From: Isoetes taiwanensis | Taxonomy: Eukaryota; Streptophyta; Lycopodiopsida; Isoetales; Isoetaceae | DNA length: 64,000 nucleotides | Assembly: GCA_021234155.1 (NCBI GenBank) | Contig: JAJEKV010000031.1 | Span: forward strand, 8,198,748-8,262,747 | Direction: 5' to 3' | Shown here: piece after piece, positions 40,645 through 51,489 of the stretch | Numbering within the stretch: position 1 is the stretch's first letter | How the letters are laid out: every line of letters starts with the position of its first letter | Notes under the pieces: model-generated | Seen by the model: only the letters and a program-made list of their open reading frames with translations | What the model was told of the DNA's origin: nothing | Databases searched by the model: none | Made by a program: the position numbers and the translations under genes

Positions 40645-43063
40645 AACATTCTGAACTCACATGTCACTGTCTCCTCCTCTGCTACAAAATCCAAGCAGTC
40701 CAGTTCACACCATGTCTCACAAACATCGCAAAAAACCCGGGCACCGCGCCGGCTCCACCACCACAACCCCCTCGCCAACTTTTGTACCCGGTGATCGCCG
40801 GGATGCTCAAGCTGCTGTTCTCAAGTTACAGGAATCCCAAGACGCTCTTATGAATGGGGTTCAAAAGGCACTGGAAACCTCCGACGCGGTTCACCGCGAC
40901 CTTCAAGCTGCTACCAAGCAAGTTCAGACTCTCGAGACCCAGCTTCAAGACAAGCACGGGGCCTTTTTACAGGCCCGTGAAGATCTCAAGGTTGCCCAAA
41001 ATCAGATTACTCTACTTACAGATCAGCAGGCTCAGCTCCAAACCGAAATTCAGGACTTATTGGAGCAAAACAAATCCAAAGATACCCTCCTGGGTGACAA
41101 GGAGAAAGATATTGCTAAGCTCGACGCCTTGTACTCCGAGCTTTGTGACAATTACAGCACTCAAGTTCAAAACCTTACAGCGGGTGACGCTTAAAATTGC
41201 CTCCTTGGCGGCTCGGCTTTCCCACCACGCACCTCTCGGCTCACCTCTCTCAAGATCAAAACTACGGAGGTGCGAAAATGTAAAAATTCTAGATGACGCG
41301 GAGATTGCCGTGCTTCGCCTCAATGCTCCTGGGCAATCCTCCTCACAGGTCAACACTTCTCAGAAACGGGTCCGTGACCAATCACGCCTTCTGTTCGAAA
41401 AGGACAACAGGATCCGTGACCTTGAACAACAGCTAAAGCAAGCTATTCAGTCTGCTGATGAGGCTCAGACCAAACTAGACGGCTGTGTTACCATCGTCAG
41501 CAACCTGCCTCTTGATTTCCCTGTTCCTTCCTGTTATCTGGATTATGTGGTTGCCCGTCGCCACATCTTTCTTCTGAAGTGGCATGGGGCTGATGCTCCC
41601 GTAGATGGTCCCCTGGCACTGCAGATTTTCTTCGGATCTGGCCAGAACTCTCTATTGAAGACAAAGGTGTATGCTGTGCACTTTTGGTTTTTGATCTCAT
41701 TCACTGCGAAGATCCGGATTTCATCACCTTCAGAGTTGTTCAGCCCATGGCTTACATTTTTCATGATTTCTATCTGGGAGATACACAGGAAAGATTTCGG
41801 GATGGGCCACGACAGAACTTTCACAGTGACCCAACACTTCAATGGTTGCTTGTGGATAGCAACCCCTATCTAGCCAATCATGCTCAGACACACGCTCTTC
41901 ATCAAGAGTACATGCCTGAGCTTGGTCATCATTTGCCTCTCTGGCAAGCGGAAGTGCTGCAACAGATAAGGAAGTATCTGGGACATCCTGAGGATCTTCC
42001 CTATGCGCAAGTTTATATGCAGCACCTAGCAGGTTACAATCAATTACGTGCTCTTCTGGATAGCAAGACAGTCCCCACGGGTTGGGATAGCCCTCCTGTC
42101 AACTCTCAGCTCTCTGCTTCTACCTGGGACCGGTGGTGCCAAGCTCTTGATCCGGCCCTCGTCAGTGAATTCTGGGAGCAGGCTCAGAAGCCCACGCCCA
42201 CGGGCATGATCCCCTCTCCCTATGCTTCCCTGGGTGTCCCTCCACGCCCCAGGTACCTGACATCTGATTGGCGTCTTCCCTTTTGGACCAAGGTCATGGA
42301 TGGCCATGCTGGATGGACTCCACCTCAGATCTCGACGGATCTCTGGTGGGATCCACGTTTTGTTCGCCGCTCCAATTGGGAGGATGGTGCCACTCTTGAT
42401 AACACCAGCAATTGGATCTATATTGCCAATGAGCGTGGTTGGCAACGCCCTGCTGATGCGCTTCATGGTCTTGACACCTTCTTGCAGAATGCCGCCACCT
42501 CACCAGATCCTTCAGTCCACCTTCAAGCAGGTTTTTGTGCTGCTCTCAAATGCATCTTGCTCAGCTCTTTAAATCGGCAGCGTCCAATCTTTCACTGCAA
42601 TCCGAATGCCAGCGTCAGTGCCTTCGGTCTTCAGACCTGCCTCCTTATGGAATGCCAGTTTGTTTCTTCAGACGTCCATGCTGCCCTTGAAGACATGGTG
42701 CGCTCTCGGTTTCTCATTGATGCAGATCCTGCCCTTGGCCTCAACACTCCTCCTGCTCTTCAAATACGCCAGGATCTCATTGGCAAGTACCATAATGGTG
42801 CCCGTCCTCACTCCCGCGAGGATCATTTTCAGACTGATGGCTTCCCGCCCTCAGAAACACTTCCTCCTTTTCTTCACTCTGAGTGTCGTTTGGTGGGGGG
42901 GAGTGTTAGTCCTGTGCCTCCTGGTACAGGACTATTCATGCATACGAAGGACCAGGTCAAGCAGAAGGATCCACAGTCAACCACGGGTCAGTCATCAAAG
43001 GCCCCGCAGAAGACCACGCAGTCAAAGCCTGGGTCAGGTACCAAGAGGCGCCGCGACAAGTGA
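40645..43063 (+). pseudogene. ORF3 of element B, coiled coil and C-terminal domain
   Basis: Continuation of the frame cut at 29641. Ser/Thr-rich segment, then a long coiled coil (about 40800-41190, LETQLQDKHGAFLQAREDLK, then to 41480 with RDLEQQLKQAIQSADEAQTK), then a Trp-rich C-domain (41684-42870) with LHQEYMPELGHHLPLWQAEV, WDRWCQALDPALVSEFWEQA, WDPRFVRRSNWEDGATLDNT and FHCNPNASVSAFGLQ. It passes through the polypurine tract (LVGGSVSP, about 42890-42910) and ends in the LTR at 43063 with TKRRRDK. Frame changes occur near 40750, 41190 and 41680. The C-domain is shared with element C. No membrane segment; looks like an internal structural or nuclear protein rather than an envelope. Confidence 0.7.
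42890..42903 (+). other. Polypurine tract of element B
   Basis: TTGGTGGGGGGGAG immediately before the 3' LTR at 42904, the expected plus-strand priming site. It lies inside the open frame of ORF3. Confidence 0.8.
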
Positions 43064-43481
43064 CGACTCGTCACCGCCCGCGTCGGCGTCAGCATGATTC
43101 TAGGCACCTCAAGAGGCACCGCCAGTTTCTCCTTCCAATCAGGCCTCCTTCCAGGAGTCGGCACCGAGATCAGTCAGAGTGTCTATATTGGGCCAAAGGC
43201 CATTGACTATATATATGATTAGAGCTAGCACATGAAGGCTAGATGAGTTTTGAGTCTTGTCTCTTTTCAGTCTTCTCTCGATTGCGAGAGCTCATGTATG
43301 TTCATCATTGATATCAAGGAAGCTTATCATTTTCCCCTCATTGTTCTCTTTGTTCTGTTTTCTTCTTCTTGTTCTCTTCTTGCAAATCCCGCGTGACATA
43401 GTCCCCCGGACTCTCCTGTTAGATCCACGGGTCCTCACAGAGGGCTGTCTTCCAGGAGTTCCCGAACCCAGATCCCAAACA
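42904..43481 (+). repeat. 3' LTR of element B (578 bp)
   Basis: Nearly identical to 19536-20114. Differences noted by eye: A/G and T/C in the ORF3 tail, one missing T in the TATA region, and three C/T changes near the 3' end. Confidence 0.92.
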
Positions 43482-43800
43482 GCCTTCTGACCCCTAAAAC
43501 TTGTGTTTTAAACTTTTGAGTCGCCTTTCTCGACTCGCGAAGTCGAAAAGGCCTCTCAACCCCAAAACTTGTGTTTTAAGCTTTGAAATTTTGCTTTCTC
43601 GACTTCGCGAGTCGAAAAGGCCTTCCGACCCCTAAAACTGCGTTTTTGCTTTTGAGCTGCCTTTCTCGACTCGCGAGTCGAGGAAGGCCTTCTGACCCCT
43701 AAAACCTGTGTTTTTTGCTTTGAGCTGCCTTTCTCGACTCGCGAGTCGAGAAAGGCCTTCTGACCTCTAAAACTTGCGTTTTTCGCTTTGAGCTGCAGGC
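43482..43800. repeat. Palindromic satellite, right part (4 units)
   Basis: Four units of about 68 bp (palindromes at about 43524, 43594, 43661 and 43729) with core CTCGACTCGCGAGTCGAG, followed by GGCCTTCTGACCCCTAAAAC. The Lys/Arg-rich minus-strand frame here is produced by the repeat. Confidence 0.85.
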
Positions 43801-44495
43801 CTGTATTTTCCAAGAACTGTGTTTTATTTTATTTTTTTGGCCTGTAGCATCACTTGACTAACTTGATTTTGTCTCTTGCAGTCCTTATCTCGACCAGATA
43901 GTACATGCTTGGGAGCAATGAAAAGGCCAGTTCATTGAAGAAAGATGCCGAGAAGAGGGTGGTGACATCAGTTGGACAACAAGCACGTGGCCTATGAAGG
44001 AACTCCTCATACAAATTTCTATCGTCTGTAAGTTGCTCCGTGACTTGGACAGAGCTCCACGCGCCGTTTGCACTAGGTGGTTCATGTGTGAAGAGGGTGT
44101 AATCATTGTGATAATACGACCACTATGGTCTCTCACTGTAATATATATTGTAATGAACCCATTTATAAATATAAGGTATCTCAAAACTAGTATTTTTTGG
44201 TGATTAAGTAAACAATTTGCTTAATTTTTGTTGGAATTTGTGATCTCTTGTCTACCCACCTAAGAAAATAGAGCCAAAATGTCTTGGTAAAGGAATTCAC
44301 CCTCACGCGAAAAACTCTTATTTTGAATGACAAATAAGCCCCAAAAAAGGGACTCGACTCGCTATCCGAGAAAACTGGGAGAAAGCTTGGATGCACAGTA
44401 ACAGATAAAAATTCGAATTAAGGATAGTTTTCGGGTCGGGGTGCTCTTTTTTGTGTAAAATAACAGGGTTCCGAAAAAAAGTGGGAATGGAATGA
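43801..44495. other. Right inner part of element D, no gene seen
   Basis: AT-rich sequence with a partial palindrome variant CTCGACTCGCTATCCGAG at 44346-44364. No ORF of note. Confidence 0.45.
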
Positions 44496-44502
44496 GTCCC
44501 AC

Positions 44503-45340
44503 TTTAATTAAATACGACTTTATTACTAAGATTGTTATGCAGGGCAGCTGGTCAAACTCCCCAGACCCTTGGAGTCACAAAGGTAAAACTGGTTACCAGG
44601 TCAAGCTGGCATACAGATTCCTGATGAGTCAACAAGAGATCACTGTACACCTGAAATGGGGGGTCTCTCCGGACACAGCTAGAAGGAATTTTGAATTCAT
44701 GTGGAGTAGCCAATCCGAAAATTAAAGCATTCATATGGCAGCTCTGGCATAAAGGCCTGGCAACCAATTGTAAGAGATTTAGATTATCCATGGCAAATTC
44801 TGATATCTATGACGGGTGTCTCACTGGCAAGGAAGACGAGAATCACCTCTTCAGGTTATGCCTATGGGCGGAATGGATATTAGAGCTAGCCTCTGACGTC
44901 CTTGGCCAAAACCTGGTAGCCCTGAGTGAGAGGGATTTCTTTATGTCCAATAACCCGACTGATTGGAGAATCTACATCCTCCTTTAGAGAATCTGAAAAG
45001 GAAGGAATGCTTTCATATTTAATTATGAAATTATTCCTCCGGAAGGAATTATTAAGCAGGTATTGTATGACATCAATTGGATCCTAAGTATTAATGGGTG
45101 ATCCGGGTTTTATTGCAGATACTCTATTTTTGATGACGAGGAAGCTCAAATGGAAGAAAATCAGAGCCAACACAAACAAGGAATGGATAAAATTCTTTGG
45201 AGCTGCCAATACCTTTGAGCATGGAGAGAACAATTGCGCATGCGACTGCTGCTGCGATCAGAACCTGGATATCCGAAGCGAGTTGCTTTGTCCTCAGTCC
45301 AGAACTTTTGAACTCTGTTATCCCATAATCAATGCAGACT
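44503..45340 (+). pseudogene. LINE fragment, right part (zf-RVT region)
   Basis: YDFITKIVMQGSWSNSPDPW, GYQVKLAYRFL, W---SP---RNFEFMWS then NPKIKAFIWQLWHKGLATNC, CLTGKEDENHLFRLCLWAEW: the zinc-binding reverse-transcriptase tail (zf-RVT) of plant L1 LINEs. Degenerate, with stops at 44725 and 44987 and a shift between. It continues the fragment at 16700-16834. Confidence 0.7.
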
Positions 45341-46979
45341 AGTTCTATTTCCAGGGTTATACTTCCATTGAAAAAAGTTTTTTACATATTTCTTAGAAAC
45401 TAAAATACTAATCATATATTCCAAACATCGGCGCCTACCGCTTACCGCCTACCGCCTCGGCGCCATAGCCAAGCTTCAAGCTTCAGGATGCACTTGGTAA
45501 AAGTGTTGCAAGGACGTGACGAAATGGTGGATTCAGTTTTTTATTTCTAGTAAAATGGGATTAAAAATTTCTTTTCGTAGTTTACAGGCAGATCCATATT
45601 TTTCTTGACAAAGCACTCGTTTGAGTGCCTTAAGCAACTAAACCGTCGGATTATATGTTTGCGCAGGGGCCTTCTTCTTCTTCTCCTTCTACCTCTCCTC
45701 CTTTCTTCTATTTTCTCTTCTCCGTCTTCTGATGATCTATCTATTTGGACATTGAATCTAGGAACACGACACTACGAATCCAATCCACGATTGAAGCTAG
45801 AACCTGGCTCCAAATCAAAGGTAAGGGTATGCAATCGGCAAGGCTGCGATCGGCAAGGCGCCAACTAAGGCAGCAAGGCGGCAGGGCCAAAGCCAGAAGC
45901 TTAGTTTTTTATCTATATTTCGTGCAATCCATTCCCATATATTTGTATGCAATTCATTTGATGTTTAGTAAATCGGTAGCTCTCTTCTGAGAAACAAAAG
46001 TCTTTAATCTTGTGGAGTTTCTCAGTATCAGTTTTCTAGATCTTTACATGGCAACTCGCATCCGTTGTTTTTCAAGAAGTTATGTAAGAAATAGGCTCTA
46101 CATACCATCTTGATACATCAGCAAATGGATTCTACAAAGCATCCCCGCATAGCTCTAGCTGCAGGAAGCATTGCTTTCAGGCTGAGCCCGATAACCAGAT
46201 CTATACATCTACCGTCATTCAGATTGTTCAAAAAGGTAATAGATAAATTTCGTCACTTCAATTATTTTAAGGAAATATGCAGATGCAACAAAGGAGGCAG
46301 ACAAAAAAAGGGGGGATAGAGCCACGAAATCTCGGCCAAGCTTACTTGATGCTAGAAACTGGTTCCCATTTTTGCCTCTTTGATAGATATTAACTTCGAA
46401 AAGAAAATATTTAGCTTTCTTCTTCATTTTCTTCGGCGGGTATGGCAGCAAATCCGGTGGTGCCCCTGTGGAAAAGGAGGCATTTGCACAGGCCCAAAGC
46501 ATTGCAGCTCCATCTCCGAAATAACCACCATGCATCCTTGATCTTTTCCTGAATTTGTTTGAAAGAGATATTTCTTATTCGTAACCTGCTCTCTTTTAGA
46601 ACTTGTCTCTGCATTAATAGATTGCTGGTTTAAGGTTTTTTGCAGCATAAAAGTTTAAGGTTTAATGCTTTGCTCACAAGGGATCAAGAGTCTGGATCAG
46701 ATAATAGATATGAAAGGCAAGGGTTTGAATATTTAGGAGCCGGAGCCGGTTATCAGAGGCCCTACTTGCTGAGCGTCAAGGGAGTCCAACTAAGGACCTT
46801 CAAAGTCTGGAAAAAGAGTATTCAATGGCGGGTACAATGGCGATGGCGGTGGCAGCAGAATGGCAGCATGGGAATCCAAAATCCACCAGATGGAAAAAGG
46901 ATATGGCATCGGAAATCCAAAATCCACAATGATGGAAAAAGGATCTCATAATAACTTTGAGCGTTAGTGAGCCCATTAC
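45341..46979. other. No confident gene; short repeats
   Basis: Includes a pyrimidine-rich stretch (45670-45730), small tandem words (TACCGCCTACCGCC, 45435-45460) and a 50-bp direct repeat with GGAAATCCAAAATCCAC at about 46870-46940. Short frames only. Confidence 0.4.
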
Positions 46980-47583
46980 TATTAAGGTTTTTCCCCGAAA
47001 ACCCTTCGGGGCGGGGTTTTTTAATCCTGATAGTAATCGGCGTCACTAATGTAGTCCAGGCCAGTGCGACTCTGTCGTCGCTGGACACCACTATTGGGCA
47101 CCGAGACTATGCAGAATAATTGTAAAAAAGGAAAGGAACTAAGAGTCGGGACAGTGAGGGGCCTCCGACTGACCACCAGGATAGAGCGGGTACAACCTGC
47201 CGGCTGGTGTTCTATTTCCACATTCGAGTTCTGGTGCGCCAAAAACTTAGGGTTCATAATCTGACCCACTATTAAACTTGGGATAGTGGAATCCACAATG
47301 TGTACAGTTCAAAGCTGTTGATAGCGAAGCATTCTCGCATGGCCACGAAGCCAAATATATTAGCGGGGTGCTGGTACTAATAGAAACCAAGAAAAAACTT
47401 CAGAAAAGGCTACAATATAGCCAGCGTGATGTGTTAGTAGCACCCATCAGGGAGCTCGCCCATGCTACATAAGTCCAGGGGCCTCAGGGCACAAGGGACA
47501 ATAATGTATATCCTATTCTATTCTATTCTATTTTGTCTAATACTTTAATATAGATAGCCTTCAATAAAAAAAAAAAAAAAAGT
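46980..47583 (+). mobile_element. LINE 3' end, plus strand, with poly(A)
   Basis: Contains GGTTTTTCCCCGAAAACCCT and GGGGTTTTTTAATCC (46986-47025), which also occurs at the 3' end of the minus-strand LINE G (47688-47722, complement), and ATTCTATTCTATTCTATT (47514-47532) shortly before a poly(A) run at 47566-47581. The middle part (47040-47490) is not recognised. Confidence 0.5.
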
Positions 47584-47908
47584 AATAGAATAGAATAGAA
47601 TAGAATATGATTTTATCGTCCACGGAGACCAACTGGCCTATGGGACCCAAGTACAAAGAGAGAGCAAAGCAGCGATTACTACCGTGGATTAAAAACCCCC
47701 ACCGGCGGTTTTCGGGGAAAAACCTTAGTAGCAATAAGGATGATGACATACTGCACAGTTATATACATAATCACAAGTACAACTGAGGTTAATGTCGGAC
47801 AGGGGGGCATAACTGAGTCCGCGTATCCATTACTTCCCGGAGGTACGATCCCAACAAGCCTACAGAGGTCCGTGCTCAAGAGCTCATGCAAGGCCCGATG
47901 GGGCACAA

Positions 47909-48800
47909 CTAACCGAGCATACCGAGCCCGGATATGCCGGGTGCACGACAGCTTGAGGGCGTGACTTTCATCCTCAATGGCGCCACTTGTTGATTTGATT
48001 GACGGACTCGTCCCGACGCGGCTCCTCGAATCCATCTCCCCGTCTCAATGCAGGTGGTGTGCACCATATAATGGAAGGAATCACCTGCGCTTTTCATGGG
48101 TAGATGGGTGCGCAAGTAGTGGTGTGGGCCCCTCGTGAGCATGGGATTAACATGTTTGTCGATAATTTGCCACCTTGACATGTGACAGGGCCTCTCATCC
48201 CAAAGCTTGGCCATGAAGCAAGCATCCAATCTTTGCTTCAAGGCGTGGCGTTCCTTCGGTGTATGCACCGGTCCACATCTGTGTGCCTGCACATTCCATA
48301 GCGAGAACCACTGGGCTTGCTTGTCTTTCCAAAGAGGCTTTTGAGTCGCCAAGGGCCCATCGCCACCGCCAAAGCAAGGTTGGGCAGCCGGGCTTCATCC
48401 ATTGCCACCACCGGAAGTAAATAATGTGATGTTCCAAACAAGAACCCTCTCTAATGGAAGGAAGCATGTCTCCGGAGCAAGATCTGATATGGGACCGTGG
48501 ACTTCACTCCCGTTCCCCGCCAAGAAGGCCTTCATACTGCTCTACATCATTCCAAGTGGTGAGGGATATCACCGCCCCCACATACGCCCCATAGAGGAGG
48601 ACCGGTTCAACCAAGGCCACCCGAACAAGTGTGCCCGGTGACCCCATGCATCTGACTACTCTGCCTTGTGATGTTGTTTTGCATTGCATACGTGGCTTTC
48701 CGACTGCAAAGACCCGTAACCTAATGGATGCATCCCAAAGTGTGGTAGTAGAAAACTCAATGCCCAAATACTTATAAGACTGAGCCACCTCCACTACCTG
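47909..48800 (-). pseudogene. LINE G C-terminal region
   Basis: Carries QSYKYLGIEFSTTTLWDASI (RT thumb, about 48730-48785), EPVLLYGAYV (48585-48610) and a degenerate tail with RPCHMSRW, HYLRTHLPMKSAGDS-FHY typical of the region after RT in non-LTR elements. Frameshifts at about 48350 and 48000. Confidence 0.65.
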
Positions 48801-49935
48801 CCCCCTGGTAAGTGAATGAGGGAAGGCATGGGTGCTTGGGATGATGGGACCAACACCCTTGTCTTGGCCAAGTTAACTCTCATGTCGGTGAATTGGCGTA
48901 AAGTGTCCAAAGCATCCGTGGCGTTGCATGTCCTCCGGGTATATGCGGCGGTCAACATCATCGGCATATATGAGTTGCCGGATTATGTGGTGCATCAACT
49001 CGAAAGCCGTGCTCGGCTAGCCATTCTTCTAGCTGGTCAATGTACAAGCCAAGAGCGCGTCGGGGATAGAGGGCAGCCCCGGCGCACCCCAATGCTACTA
49101 ACAACGGGCTCCCCGACGCGGTGTGAGAGACGACCCGAGCAAGCCTCAGATAGTGCGTATATAGCATTCTCGCAAGTCGGCGGGGGTCCCTAGTCGTCTC
49201 AATCGTCCCACAACTTATCCCGAGGCACGTGTGTCAAAAGCCTTTGCAAAATCCACAAAGCAACAAAGATGATTAAAGCGTTGATTCCGGCTATCCTCTA
49301 TGAGTGTTCGCAGAGTGAAGATATGGTCAATATAGAATGCCGGGGGGAAGCTCTGGCGTGAGAGCCCGCACTTCTCCATCCTCTTCCCAAAGTGTCGGGC
49401 ATTTTGCGCTCAAGAATCCCTAAAAGCAACTTGGCAAAGACAGAATCAACCATAATGGTGCGATAGTTGGGTCAATGGGGTCCCCCGCTTTGTATATGGG
49501 CACAACTCTACCGTAGTCCAAAGGCGGGGAGCCTTCTTGCAATGCCCCCTGTTGAAGAGTCTTGGAGAACCCACCATTGGGGGCCCTACCCACTTGAGAA
49601 GCTCTCACGATACCATCCAAATCTGCCTTCCCATTGAGGCATTGCAGGCCCATTATGACATCCCCTTCAAATGAATGACCGCTAGGCCCACCATGGAGGT
49701 ACTAGTGCCCGGCTTCCCATTGGGTCATACAGCTGCTGCAAGTATCTCACCCATTGTTCCGGGGTAATATTTCTTGTGGGCTGTGCAGGCTTACTCAAGA
49801 CCTTTCTCCAAAAGGTCCTAGGGTGGCGGTCTAGTAGACCAAACATCTGTTGCTGGTGCTCCGCAAGGTACCTGGCTTTCTTGGTCTTGAGGAAGGAGCG
49901 GTATTGACGGACGGCCTGCGGGCGAATGGTGGGGT
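48801..49935 (-). pseudogene. LINE G reverse transcriptase
   Basis: Reads FLKTKKARYLAEHQQQMFGL, TPEQWVRYLQQLYDP, VVPIYKAGDPIDPT, GSPLLVALG and QLIYADDVD. The catalytic YADD is on the complement of 48957-48968. Multiple stops and shifts; not functional. Confidence 0.75.
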
Positions 49936-50696
49936 TGTCTTTAATAGAAAAAGGGCCTACGCTTGCTTTATATAGGACAAAGGTTGGATATTATTAAAGA
50001 GATGAGCCTTTATTATTAAAAAGGCAAAAACGTGAGCAACACATAAGAAGGGGAGCGACCTGTAACAGAGGATACACGGATGGGGACCGGAAACTGTACT
50101 TCTAGGCCAATGAATAGTAACTCTTGGTCTACAAACAGGGATTCTTGGATGAACAGGAGTTCGTGGGCGGTTGGGGAAGGATCGGCAGCGGCTAAATCAT
50201 CTGAATATTTGGCATCGGTTGCCCCTGCAATCGATAATCCAGCTGAAGCTTTTGGAGTTGTGGTTGAATCCTAAGGCCGTCAATCTGAGACAAAGAGCCT
50301 CCGCTGTTCTGTGCTGGGCAGAGCCAGTTTCGGCTCTCATGAATCTGAAAGCCTGCGAGGAGCAGAGATTCCGGATGAGATACTTGAGTTTTGCTGGGCT
50401 GAGTTGATATCCTACTCTTTTCCTAAATCCCTGATGTAAATGGCAGATATGTAAATGGAGGAGTTTCATATCTGATAAGAGGATTACCAATTTGTTCTAG
50501 AGCTACGTGGAGTAGCTAGAGATTGTTTGCCATACCAGTTGTCATTGCACTGCCATAACCCTGTGGACCCGGTTGGGTGGTTAAGCGTGCTTAGCAACGT
50601 ATTTGTCTGTGACATATGTGAAGTAATCGGATCATGATATACAATTAAGATGTTGTTGAGTAGTTTCTGTTTCCCCATAAACATTGAATCGTATCA
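49936..50696 (+). repeat. 5' LTR of element F
   Basis: 761 bp. Holds a 64-codon frame (50080-50274) present in both LTRs, probably not a gene. Confidence 0.85.
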
Positions 50697-50698
50697 AG

Positions 50699-50710
50699 TG
50701 GTATCAGAGC
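50699..50710 (+). other. Primer-binding site (initiator Met-tRNA) of element F
   Basis: TGGTATCAGAGC, the exact sequence complementary to plant initiator tRNA-Met 3' end, three bases after the LTR. Confidence 0.9.
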
Positions 50711-51489
50711 GGAAGTTGCGATTCTTATGGAATCTATGGGCTGTGGGAACATCACTGAGACTTTGAATATTTCCTTTGGATTTGAATCAAAGAAGATGGA
50801 ATTGATGGTGGTATTATACTCTAATGACTGTGACACACCAAGAATCTTGTAAGCCTGTGCTGCAAGTGTAGATGGGTTTAACTGTGTCAAAGAAGTGTTG
50901 GGGGCGAAGTACATAGCTAAACAGGTGAATCTTGGAGCGTGGCGTCCAAGGTGGAAATTCTAGAGCCCCAAGAATTTGTGTAATTCTGGGACAAGGATTT
51001 TGTGCCTGATGAATAAGCCTATTATTCTAATACATTGGATTTGGTGATTACTGCTATAAATGAGGCTGGAGCATCAGTATCAGTAGAAGAGAAAAAACTC
51101 GGTGCTTTCGTGGAGAATGCTCGAAGCGTATGGGACCGACTTGTTGAGAACGAGTTCGGATGATTGGGAAAATTCCTATGTTTGGGGGATTATGGAATAA
51201 ATAAAGCATCTTGTTTGGGATTGCAGAGTCAGATCGTGGAGATCTGAGAGACTGACTGGCCGTGGGGGTCATTCATATATGGAAGTCATATTAACACTTG
51301 ACCTTATTTGCAGGTCTGCTTAGTGATAAGCATTGGAAGGGAACTTTACGGACAAAGCTGTCAAGGGTATGGATGTTAAAATTTGGATGCGGAATCTCAA
51401 ATTATTTCTTATGGAACAGCTGGGTAAAGTTTGTAAGTTGATTTTCTTTATGCGGAATAGAGAATAAGAATTTTATTTCGTGTGTGTAT

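Larger units (their letters stand above)
19536..43481 (+). mobile_element. Ty3/gypsy element B with nested insertions, TSD GCCTT
   Basis: Complete LTR retrotransposon: LTRs 19536-20114 and 42904-43481, a perfect 5-bp target duplication GCCTT (19531-19535 and 43482-43486), and a PBS-like site after the 5' LTR. Then gag-pol, an antisense small gene (28101-28367), a sense third ORF (28894-43063, split), and a polypurine tract TTGGTGGGGGGGAG ending 42903. Host of a TIR element (23643-25485) and of element C (29642-40639). Net length about 11.1 kb without these two. LTRs differ at about six positions by eye (about 99 percent), so the insertion is recent, yet gag-pol has many stop codons. Confidence 0.92.
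16817..44520. mobile_element. Element D: 25-bp inverted ends, net ~3.7 kb, split by element B
   Basis: 25 bases at 16817-16841 are the exact complement of 44496-44520 (inner end GTGGGAC/GTCCCAC, outer part AAGTCGTATTTAATTAAA). Two readings are possible. Either the whole 25 bp is a TIR, or TTTAATTAAA is a 10-bp target duplication (16825-16834 and 44503-44512) with a short GTGGGAC TIR; the second keeps the flanking LINE frame open. Contents without element B are a polypurine tract, a GCCGGTTTAAGGC repeat, a GTGCTAATACTAAT repeat and a palindromic satellite. No transposase. Possibly a Mutator-like non-autonomous element. Confidence 0.5.

Noticed and set aside
43556-43813. 85-aa Lys/Arg-rich reading frame on the minus strand
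   Set aside because: It is a translation of the 68-bp satellite; open only because the repeat lacks stops in that frame.
44187-44396. 69-aa minus frame with PFFGAY and FKIR words
   Set aside because: Short and isolated inside element D; no support.
46640-46951. 103-aa plus-strand frame
   Set aside because: Includes short direct repeats and no recognisable domain.
50080-50274. 64-aa frame present in both LTRs of F
   Set aside because: Conserved only because the LTRs are recent duplicates; no homologue or codon signal seen.
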